Position numbers and translations under genes: made by a program. Positions 8,273 to 17,557 of a stretch of 64,000 nt of DNA are shown here, one piece after another (position 1 is the stretch's first letter; the number at the start of each line of letters is the position of its first letter). Source of the DNA: Actinacidiphila alni (GTDB lineage Bacteria; Actinomycetota; Actinomycetes; Streptomycetales; Streptomycetaceae); NCBI RefSeq assembly GCF_900112845.1, contig NZ_FONG01000004.1, forward strand, positions 310,001-374,000. The letters are read 5' to 3'. The notes beneath the pieces were generated by a model, which made no database searches, was not told where the DNA came from, and saw nothing but the letters and a program-made list of their open reading frames with translations.

Positions 8273-8404
8273 AGGGGCGCGGGGAACTGCGCGAGCAACC
8301 CACCACCGGCCCGGTGGTCGCAAAACAAACAGCATCTGCCCCGCTGGGGGCGGTTTTTGACCCGCGCCACGGATGTGGCTGAGCGCGCAGTTCCCCGCGC
8401 CCCT
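8273..8404. repeat. Inverted pair of the dispersed 21-nt repeat between convergent genes
   Basis: AGGGGCGCGGGGAACTGCG begins at 8273 and its exact complement ends at 8404, giving perfect 21-nt arms with a 90-nt loop. The dehydrogenase (ends 8149) and the methyltransferase (ends 8437) converge on it, so it may work as a bidirectional terminator. The flanks carry duplicated GTCTCCTGCGGAG units. Confidence 0.75.
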
Positions 8405-8436
8405 AAAGGGGCACCCTCCTCCGCCGGGGGGGCGGG

Positions 8437-9258
8437 TCAGAGGCGGGTGGCGTAGAAGGCTACGGCGGAGGCGGCGGCGACGTTGAGGGAGTCGACGCCG
8501 GCGGACATCGGGATGCTGACCCACTCGTCGGCAGCCCGAAGAGCGTCGACGGAGAGCCCGTCCCCCTCGGTGCCGAGCATGAGAGCGAGCCTGCCGTAGC
8601 GCCGAGCGGCCAGCTCGGGGAGGGTGATCGCCTTGTCGGCGAGACAGAGAGCGGCGGTGACGAAGCCCTGCCGCCGAAAGCGTTCGATGTCCTTGGGCCA
8701 GGATTCGAGGCGGGTCCAGGGCACTTGGAGTACGGCGCCCATGGAGACCTTGACCGCGCGCCGGTAGAGCGGGTCGGCGCAGCGCGGCGAGAGGAAGACG
8801 GCGTCCACGCCGAGGGCCGCGGCACTGCGGAAGGCGGCGCCGAGATTGGCGTGGTCGACGATGTCCTCGAAGATCGCCACGCGCCGCCCCTCGTCCCGCG
8901 CGGGGGCCGCGTCGAGGAGTTCATCGACGGCGGGGAGCGGTTTGCGCTGCATGGAGGCGAGGGCGCCGCGGTGCACGTGGTAGCCGGTGACCTGCTCGGC
9001 GAGGGCCGGCGTGACGGCGTACACGGGCGCGGGCACCTCCTCGATCACGTCGCGCATGACGTCCACCCACTTGGCGGACAGCAGCATCGACCGCATCCGG
9101 TAGCCGGCGTCCCGGGCCCGCCTGATCACCTTCTCGCCCTCGGCGATGAACAGGCCCTCTGCGGGCTCGCGGCGGCGCCGCAGCTCCACATCGGTGAGCG
9201 AGGTGTAGTCGTGCAGCCGCGGATCGTCCGGGTCGTCGATCGTGATCAGCTCAGCCAC
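8437..9258 (-). CDS. SpoU/TrmH-family RNA 2'-O-methyltransferase
   Basis: 273 residues. The N-terminal substrate-binding part (residues about 20-100) contains EGLFIAEGEKVIRRA; the C-terminal SPOUT domain carries the three family motifs: DHANLGAAFRSAAALG, LMLGTEGDGLS and IPMSAGVDSLNVAAASAV. These form the trefoil-knot SAM site. It should methylate a ribose in rRNA or tRNA with SAM; the target base is not predictable here. The start overlaps the end of the cobA-like gene by 8 nt on the same strand. Confidence 0.9.
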   Translation of the reverse strand: MAELITIDDPDDPRLHDYTSLTDVELRRRREPAEGLFIAEGEKVIRRARDAGYRMRSMLLSAKWVDVMRDVIEEVPAPVYAVTPALAEQVTGYHVHRGALASMQRKPLPAVDELLDAAPARDEGRRVAIFEDIVDHANLGAAFRSAAALGVDAVFLSPRCADPLYRRAVKVSMGAVLQVPWTRLESWPKDIERFRRQGFVTAALCLADKAITLPELAARRYGRLALMLGTEGDGLSVDALRAADEWVSIPMSAGVDSLNVAAASAVAFYATRL

Positions 9259-10489
9259 GGTCCGTACCCACGTGCTCGCCGCCGACGGTGACCACGTCGC
9301 CGATCACGATGACGGCCGGGGGACGTACGCCCTCGGCGGTGACCGTCTCCGCGACGGTCGCGAGTGTGGCGTCCACCCGGCGCTGGGCCGCGGTCGTCCC
9401 CTCCTGGACCACGGCGACCGGCGTCCGCTCCGGCCTGCCGCCCGCGACGAGGGCGGCGGCGATCGGGCCGATCCGTTCGACGGCCATCAGCAGTACGAGG
9501 GTGCCGCGCAGCCGTGCCAGGGCGGGCCAGTCGACCAGTGAGCGCGGGTCGTCGGGCGCGACATGGCCGCTGACCACGGTGAACTCATGGGCCACGCCGC
9601 GGTGCGTGACGGGGATGCCGGCCGCGCCCGGCACGCTGATGGAGCTGGAGATGCCGGGGACGACGGTGACCGCGATACCCGCGGCGGCCAGCGCCTCGGC
9701 CTCCTCCATGCCGCGGCCGAAAACGTACGGGTCGCCGCCCTTGAGCCGGACGACGGCCCTGCCCGCCTTCGCGTGCTCGATCAGCGCCGCGTTGATGGCC
9801 TCCTGGGCCATCGCCCGGCCGTACGGGATCTTCGCCGCGTCGATCACCTCGACGTGCGGCGGCAGTTCGTCCAGCAGGTCGCGCGGGCCGAGGCGGTCGG
9901 CGATCACGACGTCCGCCTCGGCGAGGAGGCGGCGGCCCCTGACCGTGATCAGGTCCGGGTCGCCCGGGCCGCCGCCGACGAGGGCGACGCCCGCCGTACG
10001 GGCCCGGTGGCGGGGCGCCACCAAGGTGCCGTCCCGCAGCCCTTCGACGACGGCGTCACGTACCGCCGCCGAGCGGCGTGGGTCGCGGCCGGTCAGCACC
10101 GCCACCGTCACGCCGTCGGTGCGGCCGGTCGCCGGGGTCCACGCGGTGGCGGCGTCGGCGTCGTCGCTGCGCACGCACCACACCCGGCGGGACTCCGCCT
10201 CGGCGGAGGCGGCGGCGTTCGCCTCGGTGTCCGTGCTCGCGATCAGGGCGTACCAGGCGCCCTCCAGGTCGCCGTCCCGGTAAGCCCGGCGCTCCCAGCG
10301 CAGCTCGCCCGTGTCCGCCATCGCCTCCACCGAAGGTGTCGCCGTCGGCGACACCAGGACGATGTCCGCACCCGCCGACACCAGCGCCGGGAGCCGCCGC
10401 TGGGCCACCTGGCCGCCGCCGATCACCACGACCCGCCGTCCGGCGAGGCGGAGACCCACGGGGTACGCGGGTGCGTCCTTGCGATCCAT
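9251..10489 (-). CDS. cobA: Siroheme/cobalamin bifunctional enzyme: precorrin-2 dehydrogenase-like domain fused to uroporphyrinogen-III C-methyltransferase
   Basis: 412 residues. The N-terminal Rossmann segment GRRVVVIGGGQVAQRRLP resembles the NAD-dependent precorrin-2 dehydrogenase part of CysG. From about residue 160 the SUMT domain has VALVGGGPGDPDLIT, RLKGGDPYVFGRG and VVPGISSSISVPG. It makes precorrin-2 from uroporphyrinogen III with SAM and may oxidise it to sirohydrochlorin. The product feeds siroheme and cobalamin, fitting the neighbouring BluB-CobT and CbiET genes. ATG at 10489; the frame upstream to 10624 is repeat DNA. Confidence 0.88.
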   Translation of the reverse strand: MDRKDAPAYPVGLRLAGRRVVVIGGGQVAQRRLPALVSAGADIVLVSPTATPSVEAMADTGELRWERRAYRDGDLEGAWYALIASTDTEANAAASAEAESRRVWCVRSDDADAATAWTPATGRTDGVTVAVLTGRDPRRSAAVRDAVVEGLRDGTLVAPRHRARTAGVALVGGGPGDPDLITVRGRRLLAEADVVIADRLGPRDLLDELPPHVEVIDAAKIPYGRAMAQEAINAALIEHAKAGRAVVRLKGGDPYVFGRGMEEAEALAAAGIAVTVVPGISSSISVPGAAGIPVTHRGVAHEFTVVSGHVAPDDPRSLVDWPALARLRGTLVLLMAVERIGPIAAALVAGGRPERTPVAVVQEGTTAAQRRVDATLATVAETVTAEGVRPPAVIVIGDVVTVGGEHVGTDRG

Positions 10490-10584
10490 TCCGGTACGGC
10501 TCCTTCTGCTCGGCGCGCTTCGCGCTGATCCTATGATCCGGGCCGGACCCGCGCCGTTCCTGTCCACCGCGCCATCGTGGCCGG

Positions 10585-10701
10585 GCGCGCAGTTCCTCCC
10601 CCAGCGCCCAAGGGGGTGCCACACGCGGTGGCTCCCTCGGCCGGCGCGCCGTCGTGATCGCGCGCGCAGTTCCTCCCCCAGCTACCGCTGGGGGTGCCCC
10701 C
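10585..10701. repeat. Two more copies of the dispersed intergenic repeat
   Basis: Two direct copies beginning GCGCGCAGTTCCTCCCCCAG occur at about 10585 and 10662 between two minus-strand genes. The second is followed by a hairpin CCCCCAGC-TACC-GCTGGGGG (10676-10695). The core is the repeat seen at 5.5 and 8.3 kb, here as the CCTCCCCC variant. Confidence 0.75.
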
Positions 10702-10755
10702 AGCGCCCCTTGAGGGCGTGCCCTCTGCCCAGGGGCGCGGGTGCGGCCCGGAGGG

Positions 10756-13700
10756 CTACTTCTCGGTGACGCCCGCCGCGTCGAAGGTGGCGACCTCGTG
10801 CATGACGCGGGCCGCGCTCTGGACCAAGGGCAGCGCCAACAAAGCTCCGGTGCCCTCGCCGAGGCGGAGGTCGAGGTCGACCAGGGGGCGCAGGCCCAGG
10901 GTGGTGAGGGCGGCGACGTGGCCGGGTTCGGCGCTGCGGTGGCCCGCGATGCAGGCGGCGAGGACCTCGGGGGCGATGGCGCGGGCCACCAGAGCGGCGG
11001 CGCCGGCGCTGACCCCGTCGAGGATGACGGGGGTGCGCAGGGCGGCGGCGCCGAGCAGGAGGCCGACCATGGCAGCGTGTTCGAGCCCGCCGATCGCGGA
11101 GAGCACCCCGATGGGGTCACCGGGATCGGGCCGGTGCAGGTCCAGGGCGCGCCGGACCACCTCCACCTTGCGGGAGTGCATCTCGTCGTTGATGCCGGTG
11201 CCGCGCCCGGTCACCTCGGCCGGGTCGGCGCCGGTGTAGACGGCGATGAGCGCTGCCGAGGTCGTGGTGTTGGCGATGCCCATCTCCCCGGTGAGCAGCG
11301 CCTTGTTGCCGGCCGCGACGAGATCGCGCGCGGTCTCGATGCCGACCTCGATGGCGCGCAGCGCCTCTTCCCTGCTCATCGCGGGGCCCGCGGTGAAGTC
11401 CGCGGTGCCGGCCCGGACCTTGCGGGGCAGCAGCCCCGGGGTGCTGGGCAGTTCGGAGGCGACGCCGACGTCCACGACGCACACCTCGGCGCCGACCTGA
11501 TTGGCGAAGGCGTTGCAGACGGCGCCGCCGCCGAGGAAGTTGGCGACCATCTGGCCGGTGACCTCCTGCGGCCAGGCCGTGACGCCCTGGGCGTGCACAC
11601 CGTGGTCGCCGGCGAAGATCGCGACCGCCGCGGGCTCCGGGATCGGCGGCGGGCACTGCCGCGAAAGCCCGCTGAGCTGCGCGGAGATGATCTCCAGCAT
11701 GCCGAGCGCGCCCGCGGGCTTGGTCATCCGCTTCTGCCGCTCCCACGCCTCGCCGAGCGCCTTGGCGTCCAGCGGGCGGATGCCGCGCAGCGTCTCCTCC
11801 AGCAGGTCGTGCGGCTGCTCGCCGGGCAGTGCCCGGTTGCCGTACTCCTCCTCGTGCACGACCCAGGACAGCGGGCGCCGCTGCGACCAGCCGGCCTGCA
11901 TCAGCTCGGGCTCTTCGGGGAATTCGTCGACGTAGCCGACGCAGAGGTAGGCGACGACCTCCAGATGCTCGGGCAGGCCGAGTTCCGCGACCATCTGGCG
12001 CTCGTCGAAGAAGGAGACCCAGCCGACGCCGAGCCCCTCGGCCCGGGCGGCGAGCCAGAGATTCTCCACGGCGAGCGCGGAGGAGTACGGCGCCATCTGC
12101 GGCTGGGTGTGCCGGCCGAGGGTGTGCCGGCCGCCGCGCGTGGGGTCGGCGGTCACCACGATGTTCACCGGGGTGTCGAGGATCGCCTCGATCTTCAGCT
12201 CGCGGAACTGCCGGGCCCGGCCCTTGGGCAGCGACTTGGCGTACGCCTCCCGCTGGTGCATGGCCAGTTCGTGCATCTTCTCGCGGGTCTTCTCGGACCG
12301 GATGACGACGAAGTCCCACGGCTGGGAGTGCCCGACGCTGGGCGCGGTGTGCGCCGCCTCCAGGACGCGCAGCAGGACGTCGTGCGGGATCGGGTCGGAG
12401 CGGAAGCCGTTGCGGATGTCGCGCCGCTCGCGGATCACGCGGTGCACGGCGTCGCGGACGGCGGGCTCGTACGCCTCCGCGGCGGCCGACTGCCGTGCCG
12501 CCGCGGGCTCGGCCGCCGGCGACTCCGCGACGGGCTCGGCGACGGGCTCCGTGACGGCTTCGGCGACGCTTTCGGCGGCGGGCGGCGCCGACTGCCCGGC
12601 GGCCGGGGCCGGTTCGGGTCCGGCGACGGCTTCCGGCGCGGCGGGCGCGGGGGTGCCCTGCGGCGGCGTCTGCTGCGGGGCGACGGCCACCGGCACGGCC
12701 TCGGGCAGCGGCGCGGCGGCCGTTACGACCTCCACGGGCTCCAACGGCCCCTCCTCAGGGGCGTCTTGGGCCTCGGCTCGGACCTCCACGGGGGCCCCGG
12801 CCTGCTCGGCCGGCTCCACGGGCGCCTGCCCCTGGGCCACGTCCTGGAACTGCTCCGACCCCTGCGCCTGGGCGCTCTGGGCGTCCCGCGCCTCCTGGAC
12901 CGGTACGAAGCCGGGTTCCGCGGCCGGCATGGGAGCCGGTACGGGGGCTGACGCGGCGGCCGGCGCGGGAGTCTGCTCGGGTGCGGCGGTCCCGGCGACC
13001 GGCGCGGCCACCGGAGCGGGCGCCTGCGCGGGAATGGCCGCCGCGGGCGCCGCGGGCACGGGCGCCCCGGGTACGGCCTCGGCAGCGGGCGCCGCGGGCG
13101 CGGCCGGCTGCTCCGGCAGGTCGTCCGCGAGGAAGGACCGCAGCGGGTCGGCCGACTGCGCCGGGATCGCGCTGTCCGCGTGCGGGATCAGCGACTGCTG
13201 CGACGCCTCGGGGGCGGCGGGCGCCGCCGGCCAGGCACCGGCCGGTTCGCCCTCGGCGGCGGCCTGCACCGGGCTCGCGGCGGGCACCCCGGAGGCGGGG
13301 GTCCGGTCGGGCTCGCCCGTCTGCTGCGCGGGAATCCCGGAGGTGTCGTCCTGCGGCACGTCCAGGTATTCGGGTCCCGATGTCGGCGGCCCCGAGACCC
13401 GTACCGGGGTCGGCACCGGCGGCTGGGCGTGCGCGGGGCCGCGGTCGGCGAGGGAGCGTACGGACACACCGCCGCCGAGGCTGTCCGGCATCGGCGGGCC
13501 CATGTGCAGCGGGCGGCGCGGTGCGGCGTTCTGCGCGCCGAGCGGCTGGCCCCCGACCGGCTGCGGCGCGGCCTCCGGTTCGTCCGCGGCGGCGAGCGGG
13601 GCGCCGGCGGCGGGCAGGTCGGCGATCGGCACATCGGCGACCTGCGCGGGTGCCGCGGCCGGCTCCGTACCGGTGTCGAGGCCGTAACCGCCCACCGGGG

Positions 13701-14127
13701 CGTCGGCGGGAGCGGGGGCCGCGCCCTCGAAGTGCGCGCCGGGCACCGGCTGCTGCTCCAGGGCCTGCGGCGGGAGCACCGCGGCGTAGTCGATGGAGCC
13801 GGAGTCGCGTCCGCCGACCTCGTGGGCGTCGGCCTGCACCGGTACGGGCGGCTGCGGCGGCACGGGCTGCGGGTCGCTCCACGAGCCCTGCGGCCCGGGC
13901 ATCAGCAGCACGTCCTCCTCGTCGTCGATGCCCGCGCCGGGGGCGGCGGGCTGGTCGAGGAAGGTGTAGGTCGGCGCGCCCTGGTCGGGAAGCGGTTCCG
14001 TCCCCCAGCCCGGCGCGGACGGCTGCGGTACGGCGGTGCCGGGAAGGTCGGGGTGCGGCAGGCGAGCCGCCTCCCCGACTGCGTTCTCCGGCAGCCCCTC
14101 GCCGGGGATCCGACCGGTGTCCGTCAT
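10756..14127 (-). CDS. cobT: BluB-CobT fusion: 5,6-dimethylbenzimidazole synthase + nicotinate-nucleotide:DMB phosphoribosyltransferase
   Basis: 1123 residues in three parts. Residues 1-545 are a low-complexity Pro/Ala/Glu-rich tract with no recognisable domain, surely disordered. Residues about 550-765 are a BluB/nitroreductase-like domain (RERRDIRNGF, HSQPWDFVVIR, GRHTQPQMAPYS), which breaks down FMNH2 to dimethylbenzimidazole. Residues about 772-1123 are a full-length CobT (KPAGALGMLE, FAGDHGVHAQGVTAWP, GEMGIANTTTSAA, VILDGVSAGAAAL), which turns DMB into alpha-ribazole phosphate. The fusion would channel the lower ligand of cobalamin. Start ATG 14127 has a GAGGGG ribosome site. Confidence 0.9.
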   Translation of the reverse strand: MTDTGRIPGEGLPENAVGEAARLPHPDLPGTAVPQPSAPGWGTEPLPDQGAPTYTFLDQPAAPGAGIDDEEDVLLMPGPQGSWSDPQPVPPQPPVPVQADAHEVGGRDSGSIDYAAVLPPQALEQQPVPGAHFEGAAPAPADAPVGGYGLDTGTEPAAAPAQVADVPIADLPAAGAPLAAADEPEAAPQPVGGQPLGAQNAAPRRPLHMGPPMPDSLGGGVSVRSLADRGPAHAQPPVPTPVRVSGPPTSGPEYLDVPQDDTSGIPAQQTGEPDRTPASGVPAASPVQAAAEGEPAGAWPAAPAAPEASQQSLIPHADSAIPAQSADPLRSFLADDLPEQPAAPAAPAAEAVPGAPVPAAPAAAIPAQAPAPVAAPVAGTAAPEQTPAPAAASAPVPAPMPAAEPGFVPVQEARDAQSAQAQGSEQFQDVAQGQAPVEPAEQAGAPVEVRAEAQDAPEEGPLEPVEVVTAAAPLPEAVPVAVAPQQTPPQGTPAPAAPEAVAGPEPAPAAGQSAPPAAESVAEAVTEPVAEPVAESPAAEPAAARQSAAAEAYEPAVRDAVHRVIRERRDIRNGFRSDPIPHDVLLRVLEAAHTAPSVGHSQPWDFVVIRSEKTREKMHELAMHQREAYAKSLPKGRARQFRELKIEAILDTPVNIVVTADPTRGGRHTLGRHTQPQMAPYSSALAVENLWLAARAEGLGVGWVSFFDERQMVAELGLPEHLEVVAYLCVGYVDEFPEEPELMQAGWSQRRPLSWVVHEEEYGNRALPGEQPHDLLEETLRGIRPLDAKALGEAWERQKRMTKPAGALGMLEIISAQLSGLSRQCPPPIPEPAAVAIFAGDHGVHAQGVTAWPQEVTGQMVANFLGGGAVCNAFANQVGAEVCVVDVGVASELPSTPGLLPRKVRAGTADFTAGPAMSREEALRAIEVGIETARDLVAAGNKALLTGEMGIANTTTSAALIAVYTGADPAEVTGRGTGINDEMHSRKVEVVRRALDLHRPDPGDPIGVLSAIGGLEHAAMVGLLLGAAALRTPVILDGVSAGAAALVARAIAPEVLAACIAGHRSAEPGHVAALTTLGLRPLVDLDLRLGEGTGALLALPLVQSAARVMHEVATFDAAGVTEK

Positions 14128-14416
14128 GCGTGCCCCTCGCCCATCGGTTTCGCTTCCAGCGCCGCGCCGCGCGGCCCGTGCCCCGCGCGCGGCAGTGACG
14201 ATCGCGCGGAGCGGCGGGCACGTCGCCGCCGGGCGCCGCAATCCTCGACGACCCGTCAACGCACGACGACGGCACAACGATCCGCCAGCCTACCCCGCTC
14301 GGCGCGTCCGGCCGCCCGGTGGTCCGCACCTCGGGACCCACCGCGTACCATGCCCGAACACACCGCTCCGACCGGCGGAAACACCGTCCGCACGGCCCTT
14401 TGTGATCATGAACAGG

Positions 14417-15643
14417 TCAGCGGCGCGTACCGCAAAGAGCGAAGGTCACCGAGCGTTCCCGCTCGACCCACTCGGAATCCAGTTCGACGGATTGCACGAG
14501 CGCGCGTTCGACGTCGTAACCGCCCTCCTCCAGCGCCCTGCTGACGGCTTCCGCCTCGTCCCTGGTGTCGGCGTCGGTCACGATCCGTTCCGGCCTGCGG
14601 GCCGCACACGCGGCGGTCACCTCGGCGTCGGCGTGGCCGATCCGTACCGCGTCGGGCTCCGGCAGATCGTCCAGCACGGCGGGTGCGGTGCCGTGCACGA
14701 CCTGGAGTTGGACGCCGCTGCGGCGGCCGGTGGCGGTGATCCAGTCGCAGGCGTCGGCGTCCTTGTCGACGGCGATGACGGCGGCGCCGAAGCGGGCCGC
14801 CTCGACGGCGACCGCGCCGTCCGCGGAGCCGATGTCCCACACGAGGTCGCCGGTGCGCGGGCCGAGCCGGGCGAGCTGGAAGGCGCGCAGCTGCGCCGAG
14901 GTGTGGCCGCCGTATTCGGTGGAGGGAAGCGCCCAGCCGCGTACGGGACCGGGGAAGTTGGGGTCGCGGCCGGCGATCCAGCCGCCGCCGCGCTCGGAGG
15001 ACTGGCCGCCGAGGCCGGTGACGCCGGGCGCGGTGGAGGTGGTGCCGCCGACGACGAGCACCACATTGGGGTCGCGCCAGATGTGGTCGGCGACATTGTC
15101 GGAGGTGAGAACCGTCACCTCCTCCTGGTCGGTGCCCAGCGCCTCGCAGATGACGAAGGTGCGGTGGACTCCGGTGAGCAGCAGGGAGAGTTCGACCGGG
15201 CCCGCGCCGGGCGCGGTGAGGACGGCGACCTTGGGGTAGGCGCGGCAGACGTTGACCGCGCGGCGCAGGGTGCGGCTGTGCGCGACGACCACACGGGCGT
15301 CGTCCCACGGCATGCCGGCCCGGGCGAAGGCGGTGGCGACGGCGGAGACGCCGGGGATGACCTCGATCTCCAGACCGTGTTCCGGGGCCCGCAGGGCGCG
15401 CACCACACCGAAGAAGCCGGGGTCGCCGTCGGCCAGGACGACGGCGCTGCCGCGGTGCTTGACGATCCGGCGGGCGGCGATCTCGATACTGCCCAGCACG
15501 ATCCGCTCGGCGTGCTCGGGAACGTCGGGCAGCGCGAGATGGTGCTTGGCGCCCGCCACGAGGGTGGCGGCGTTCAGTGCGGCGCGGGCGGCGTCGGACG
15601 GGGGTGAGCCGTCCCATCCGATCACGGTGACCCGGTCGGCCAT
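14417..15643 (-). CDS. Precorrin-6Y C5,15-methyltransferase (decarboxylating), CbiET/CobL type
   Basis: 408 residues. The N-terminal CbiE half is a tetrapyrrole methylase (VTVIGWDGSPP, VVLADGDPGFFGVVRAL, VIPGVSAVATAFARAG). The C-terminal CbiT half is a class I methyltransferase (LVWDIGSADGAVAVEAAR, VIAVDKDADACDWI). Together they methylate C5 and C15 and decarboxylate precorrin-6/8 intermediates in corrin formation. ATG at 15643 is preceded by GGAGG at 9 nt. No B12 riboswitch core is visible upstream. Confidence 0.9.
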   Translation of the reverse strand: MADRVTVIGWDGSPPSDAARAALNAATLVAGAKHHLALPDVPEHAERIVLGSIEIAARRIVKHRGSAVVLADGDPGFFGVVRALRAPEHGLEIEVIPGVSAVATAFARAGMPWDDARVVVAHSRTLRRAVNVCRAYPKVAVLTAPGAGPVELSLLLTGVHRTFVICEALGTDQEEVTVLTSDNVADHIWRDPNVVLVVGGTTSTAPGVTGLGGQSSERGGGWIAGRDPNFPGPVRGWALPSTEYGGHTSAQLRAFQLARLGPRTGDLVWDIGSADGAVAVEAARFGAAVIAVDKDADACDWITATGRRSGVQLQVVHGTAPAVLDDLPEPDAVRIGHADAEVTAACAARRPERIVTDADTRDEAEAVSRALEEGGYDVERALVQSVELDSEWVERERSVTFALCGTRR

Positions 15644-15831
15644 CGTCGTCTGCCTCCATGGCGTGTGCGGAGCACTGCGGATCACAACGGAACCCGCGAC
15701 GGCACGGCGGCACGGTCCCGGGGTGAGAGAACACTATCCGGGCGGCGCTCCCCGCGGACGGGGGGTGGGGCGTACGACGAGGGGCGGGGCGTACGCGGAC
15801 GCCGCCGGCCGGCGGACCCGCCGGGGTGCGG

Positions 15832-16488
15832 TCAGCGCCAGTCGGCGTACGCGCCGAAGTCCGCCTGGGCGTCGTAGCCGCCGTCGCCCGCGCCGCTGCC
15901 CGGCAGGTCCTCCAGGTCCTCCGGGAGCACGCTCCACACCAGCAGGTCGGTGCGGATCTCCGCCCACCGGCCGTCCTCGGTCTGGCTGCGGACGATGCCG
16001 GCGTTGCGCAGCACGCCCTCGCTCACGCAGCCGATCTTCTGCGCGACCTGCTGGGAGGCGGTGTTGTCCGCGGCGGTGCGCAGTTCGAGCCGCTCGAAGC
16101 GCTGGTCGTCGAAGAGCCAGTGGCAGACCGCCTGCACCGATTCACTCGCGTAGCCCTCGCCGCGGGCCCAGGCGGCGGTGAGATAGCCCACCTCGGTGCC
16201 GCGGATCCGCCAGTCGGTGTTCTGCAGGTGGACGGTGCCGACCAGCCGCTGGGTGAGGAATTCGGTGACGGCCAGCACGATGCCGCGCCCGGACGCGCGC
16301 TCGGCGGGCGCGGCCCTGGTGATGAAGTCGCGGGCGTCGTCGAGCGAGTACGGCTGCGGCACGCCCGTCCACGCGGTGACCAGCTCGTCGTTCATCATCT
16401 CCGCCAGCGCGGGGATGTCCGCCTCCTCGTACGCGCGCAGCACCAGCCGCTCCGTACTGATGGAGATGTCCGGAAAGGTGGGCGTCAT
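15832..16488 (-). CDS. GNAT-family N-acetyltransferase (RimJ/RimL-like)
   Basis: 218 residues with the GNAT fold: ISTERLVLRAYEEADIPAL at the N-terminus, VGYLTAAWARGEGYASESV as the acetyl-CoA pyrophosphate-binding segment, and FERLELRTAADNTASQQVAQKIGC near residue 160. Typical of RimJ/L-like protein or small-molecule acetyltransferases; substrate unknown. ATG 16488 follows GGAGCAGCG. It diverges from the methyltransferase gene, sharing a 185-nt promoter region. Confidence 0.82.
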   Translation of the reverse strand: MTPTFPDISISTERLVLRAYEEADIPALAEMMNDELVTAWTGVPQPYSLDDARDFITRAAPAERASGRGIVLAVTEFLTQRLVGTVHLQNTDWRIRGTEVGYLTAAWARGEGYASESVQAVCHWLFDDQRFERLELRTAADNTASQQVAQKIGCVSEGVLRNAGIVRSQTEDGRWAEIRTDLLVWSVLPEDLEDLPGSGAGDGGYDAQADFGAYADWR

Positions 16489-16673
16489 TCGCTGCTCCGT
16501 AACCAGGGCATGTGTGGATTGCACAGCATGCAGCATCCTGCGCGGCTTCGTCCGAGCAGGGTCGCCGGGGCGGGAGTGGGGTGCGCGGCGGCGAACGCCC
16601 TTCCAGAGTAGGGCGAATGCCGGTCAGGGCGGGTATCCGTGAACGTCATCCGATCCTGCTACCGTCAGCCCGC

Positions 16674-17465
16674 GTGACAGTGCACCACGCAGCAGGAGTC
16701 GGCTATCAGCGGGCGGCGGAGGTCTACGAGAGCTCCCGGCCCTCCTATCCGCTCGCCGCGCTCGCCGCGCTCGCGGACGCGTTGCCCCTGGAGGCGGGCC
16801 GCACCGTGGTCGATCTCGGCGCGGGCACCGGAAAGTTCACCCGTCTGCTGGCACTGACCGGCGCCGAGGTGCTCGCGGTGGAGCCGGTCAAGGAGATGCG
16901 GGAGCGGCTGGCGGAGCTGCTGCCCGCGGTCGCGGTGAACGGCGGTACGGCGGAGGCCACGGGGCTGCCCGACGGCTGCGCGGACGCGGTGGTGGCGGCG
17001 CAGTCCTGGCACTGGTTCGAGGAGCCGGCCGCGCTCGCGGAGGTGGAGCGGCTGCTGCGGCCGGGCGGCGCGCTGGCCCTGGTGTGGAACACCTTCGACA
17101 CCGCGGAGCCCTGGATGCGGGACTTTCAGGACATCTACTTCCGGCTCGCGCCGCGCGATCTGCCGCGCCCGCCGCTGTCGTCGGGGCCGGGCGACCCGAA
17201 CGCCGGATGGCGGGCGCCCTTCGCGGCGCGGCCCGGCTGGGGCCGGATCGAGGAGCGGCACTGGCCCAATCCGCACTCCACGACGGTCGCGGACATCGTG
17301 GACCGGATGATGTCCTCCAGCCACATCGCGGTGCTGGACGGTACGGCGCAGGCCCGGGTGCGCGCCGAACTGGAGGCGGTGCTCGGCGCGCACGACGCGA
17401 CCCGCAGCAGCGGCGCGATCGAGATGCCGTACGTGACGGACGTGTACTGGGTGCGGCACGGCTGA
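16674..17465 (+). CDS. Class I SAM-dependent methyltransferase
   Basis: 263 residues, Methyltransf_11-like. Motif I is VVDLGAGTGKFTRLL (residues about 44-58), the acidic strand end is LAVEPVKEMRE, and the post-motif reads AQSWHWFEEPAAL and LLRPGGALALVWNTFD. Small-molecule methyltransferases of this type (YcgJ-like) often act on unknown acceptors. GTG at 16674 is chosen by alignment to the family start; no strong ribosome site is seen, so it may be leaderless. Confidence 0.82.
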   Translation: MTVHHAAGVGYQRAAEVYESSRPSYPLAALAALADALPLEAGRTVVDLGAGTGKFTRLLALTGAEVLAVEPVKEMRERLAELLPAVAVNGGTAEATGLPDGCADAVVAAQSWHWFEEPAALAEVERLLRPGGALALVWNTFDTAEPWMRDFQDIYFRLAPRDLPRPPLSSGPGDPNAGWRAPFAARPGWGRIEERHWPNPHSTTVADIVDRMMSSSHIAVLDGTAQARVRAELEAVLGAHDATRSSGAIEMPYVTDVYWVRHG

Positions 17466-17490
17466 TCCGTCCGGCACCCGCCGGAAGCGA

Positions 17491-17523
17491 CGAAGGGTCC
17501 CGCACGGCGTGCGGGGCCCTTCG
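17491..17523. terminator. Bidirectional terminator hairpin
   Basis: CGAAGGGTCCCGCAC and GTGCGGGGCCCTTCG form a nearly perfect 15-bp stem around GGC. It lies between the convergent methyltransferase (ends 17465) and metQ (ends 17558). Confidence 0.8.
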
Positions 17524-17557
17524 TGTCGGCCCTTTGCGTCGGCCCTTCGTGCGTGCG

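Noticed and set aside
10741-12951. Plus-strand open frame of 736 codons opposite cobT
   Set aside because: It is the antisense shadow of the BluB-CobT gene, whose motifs are intact; high GC creates long antisense frames.
15644-15831. B12 riboswitch upstream of cbiET
   Set aside because: No B12-box-like GCCACTG core or surrounding helices could be seen on the minus strand.
16512-16673. N-terminal 54-residue extension of the methyltransferase
   Set aside because: It is Arg/Gly-rich, lies in the divergent promoter region, overlaps the acetyltransferase leader and does not belong to the fold; GTG 16674 fits the family start.
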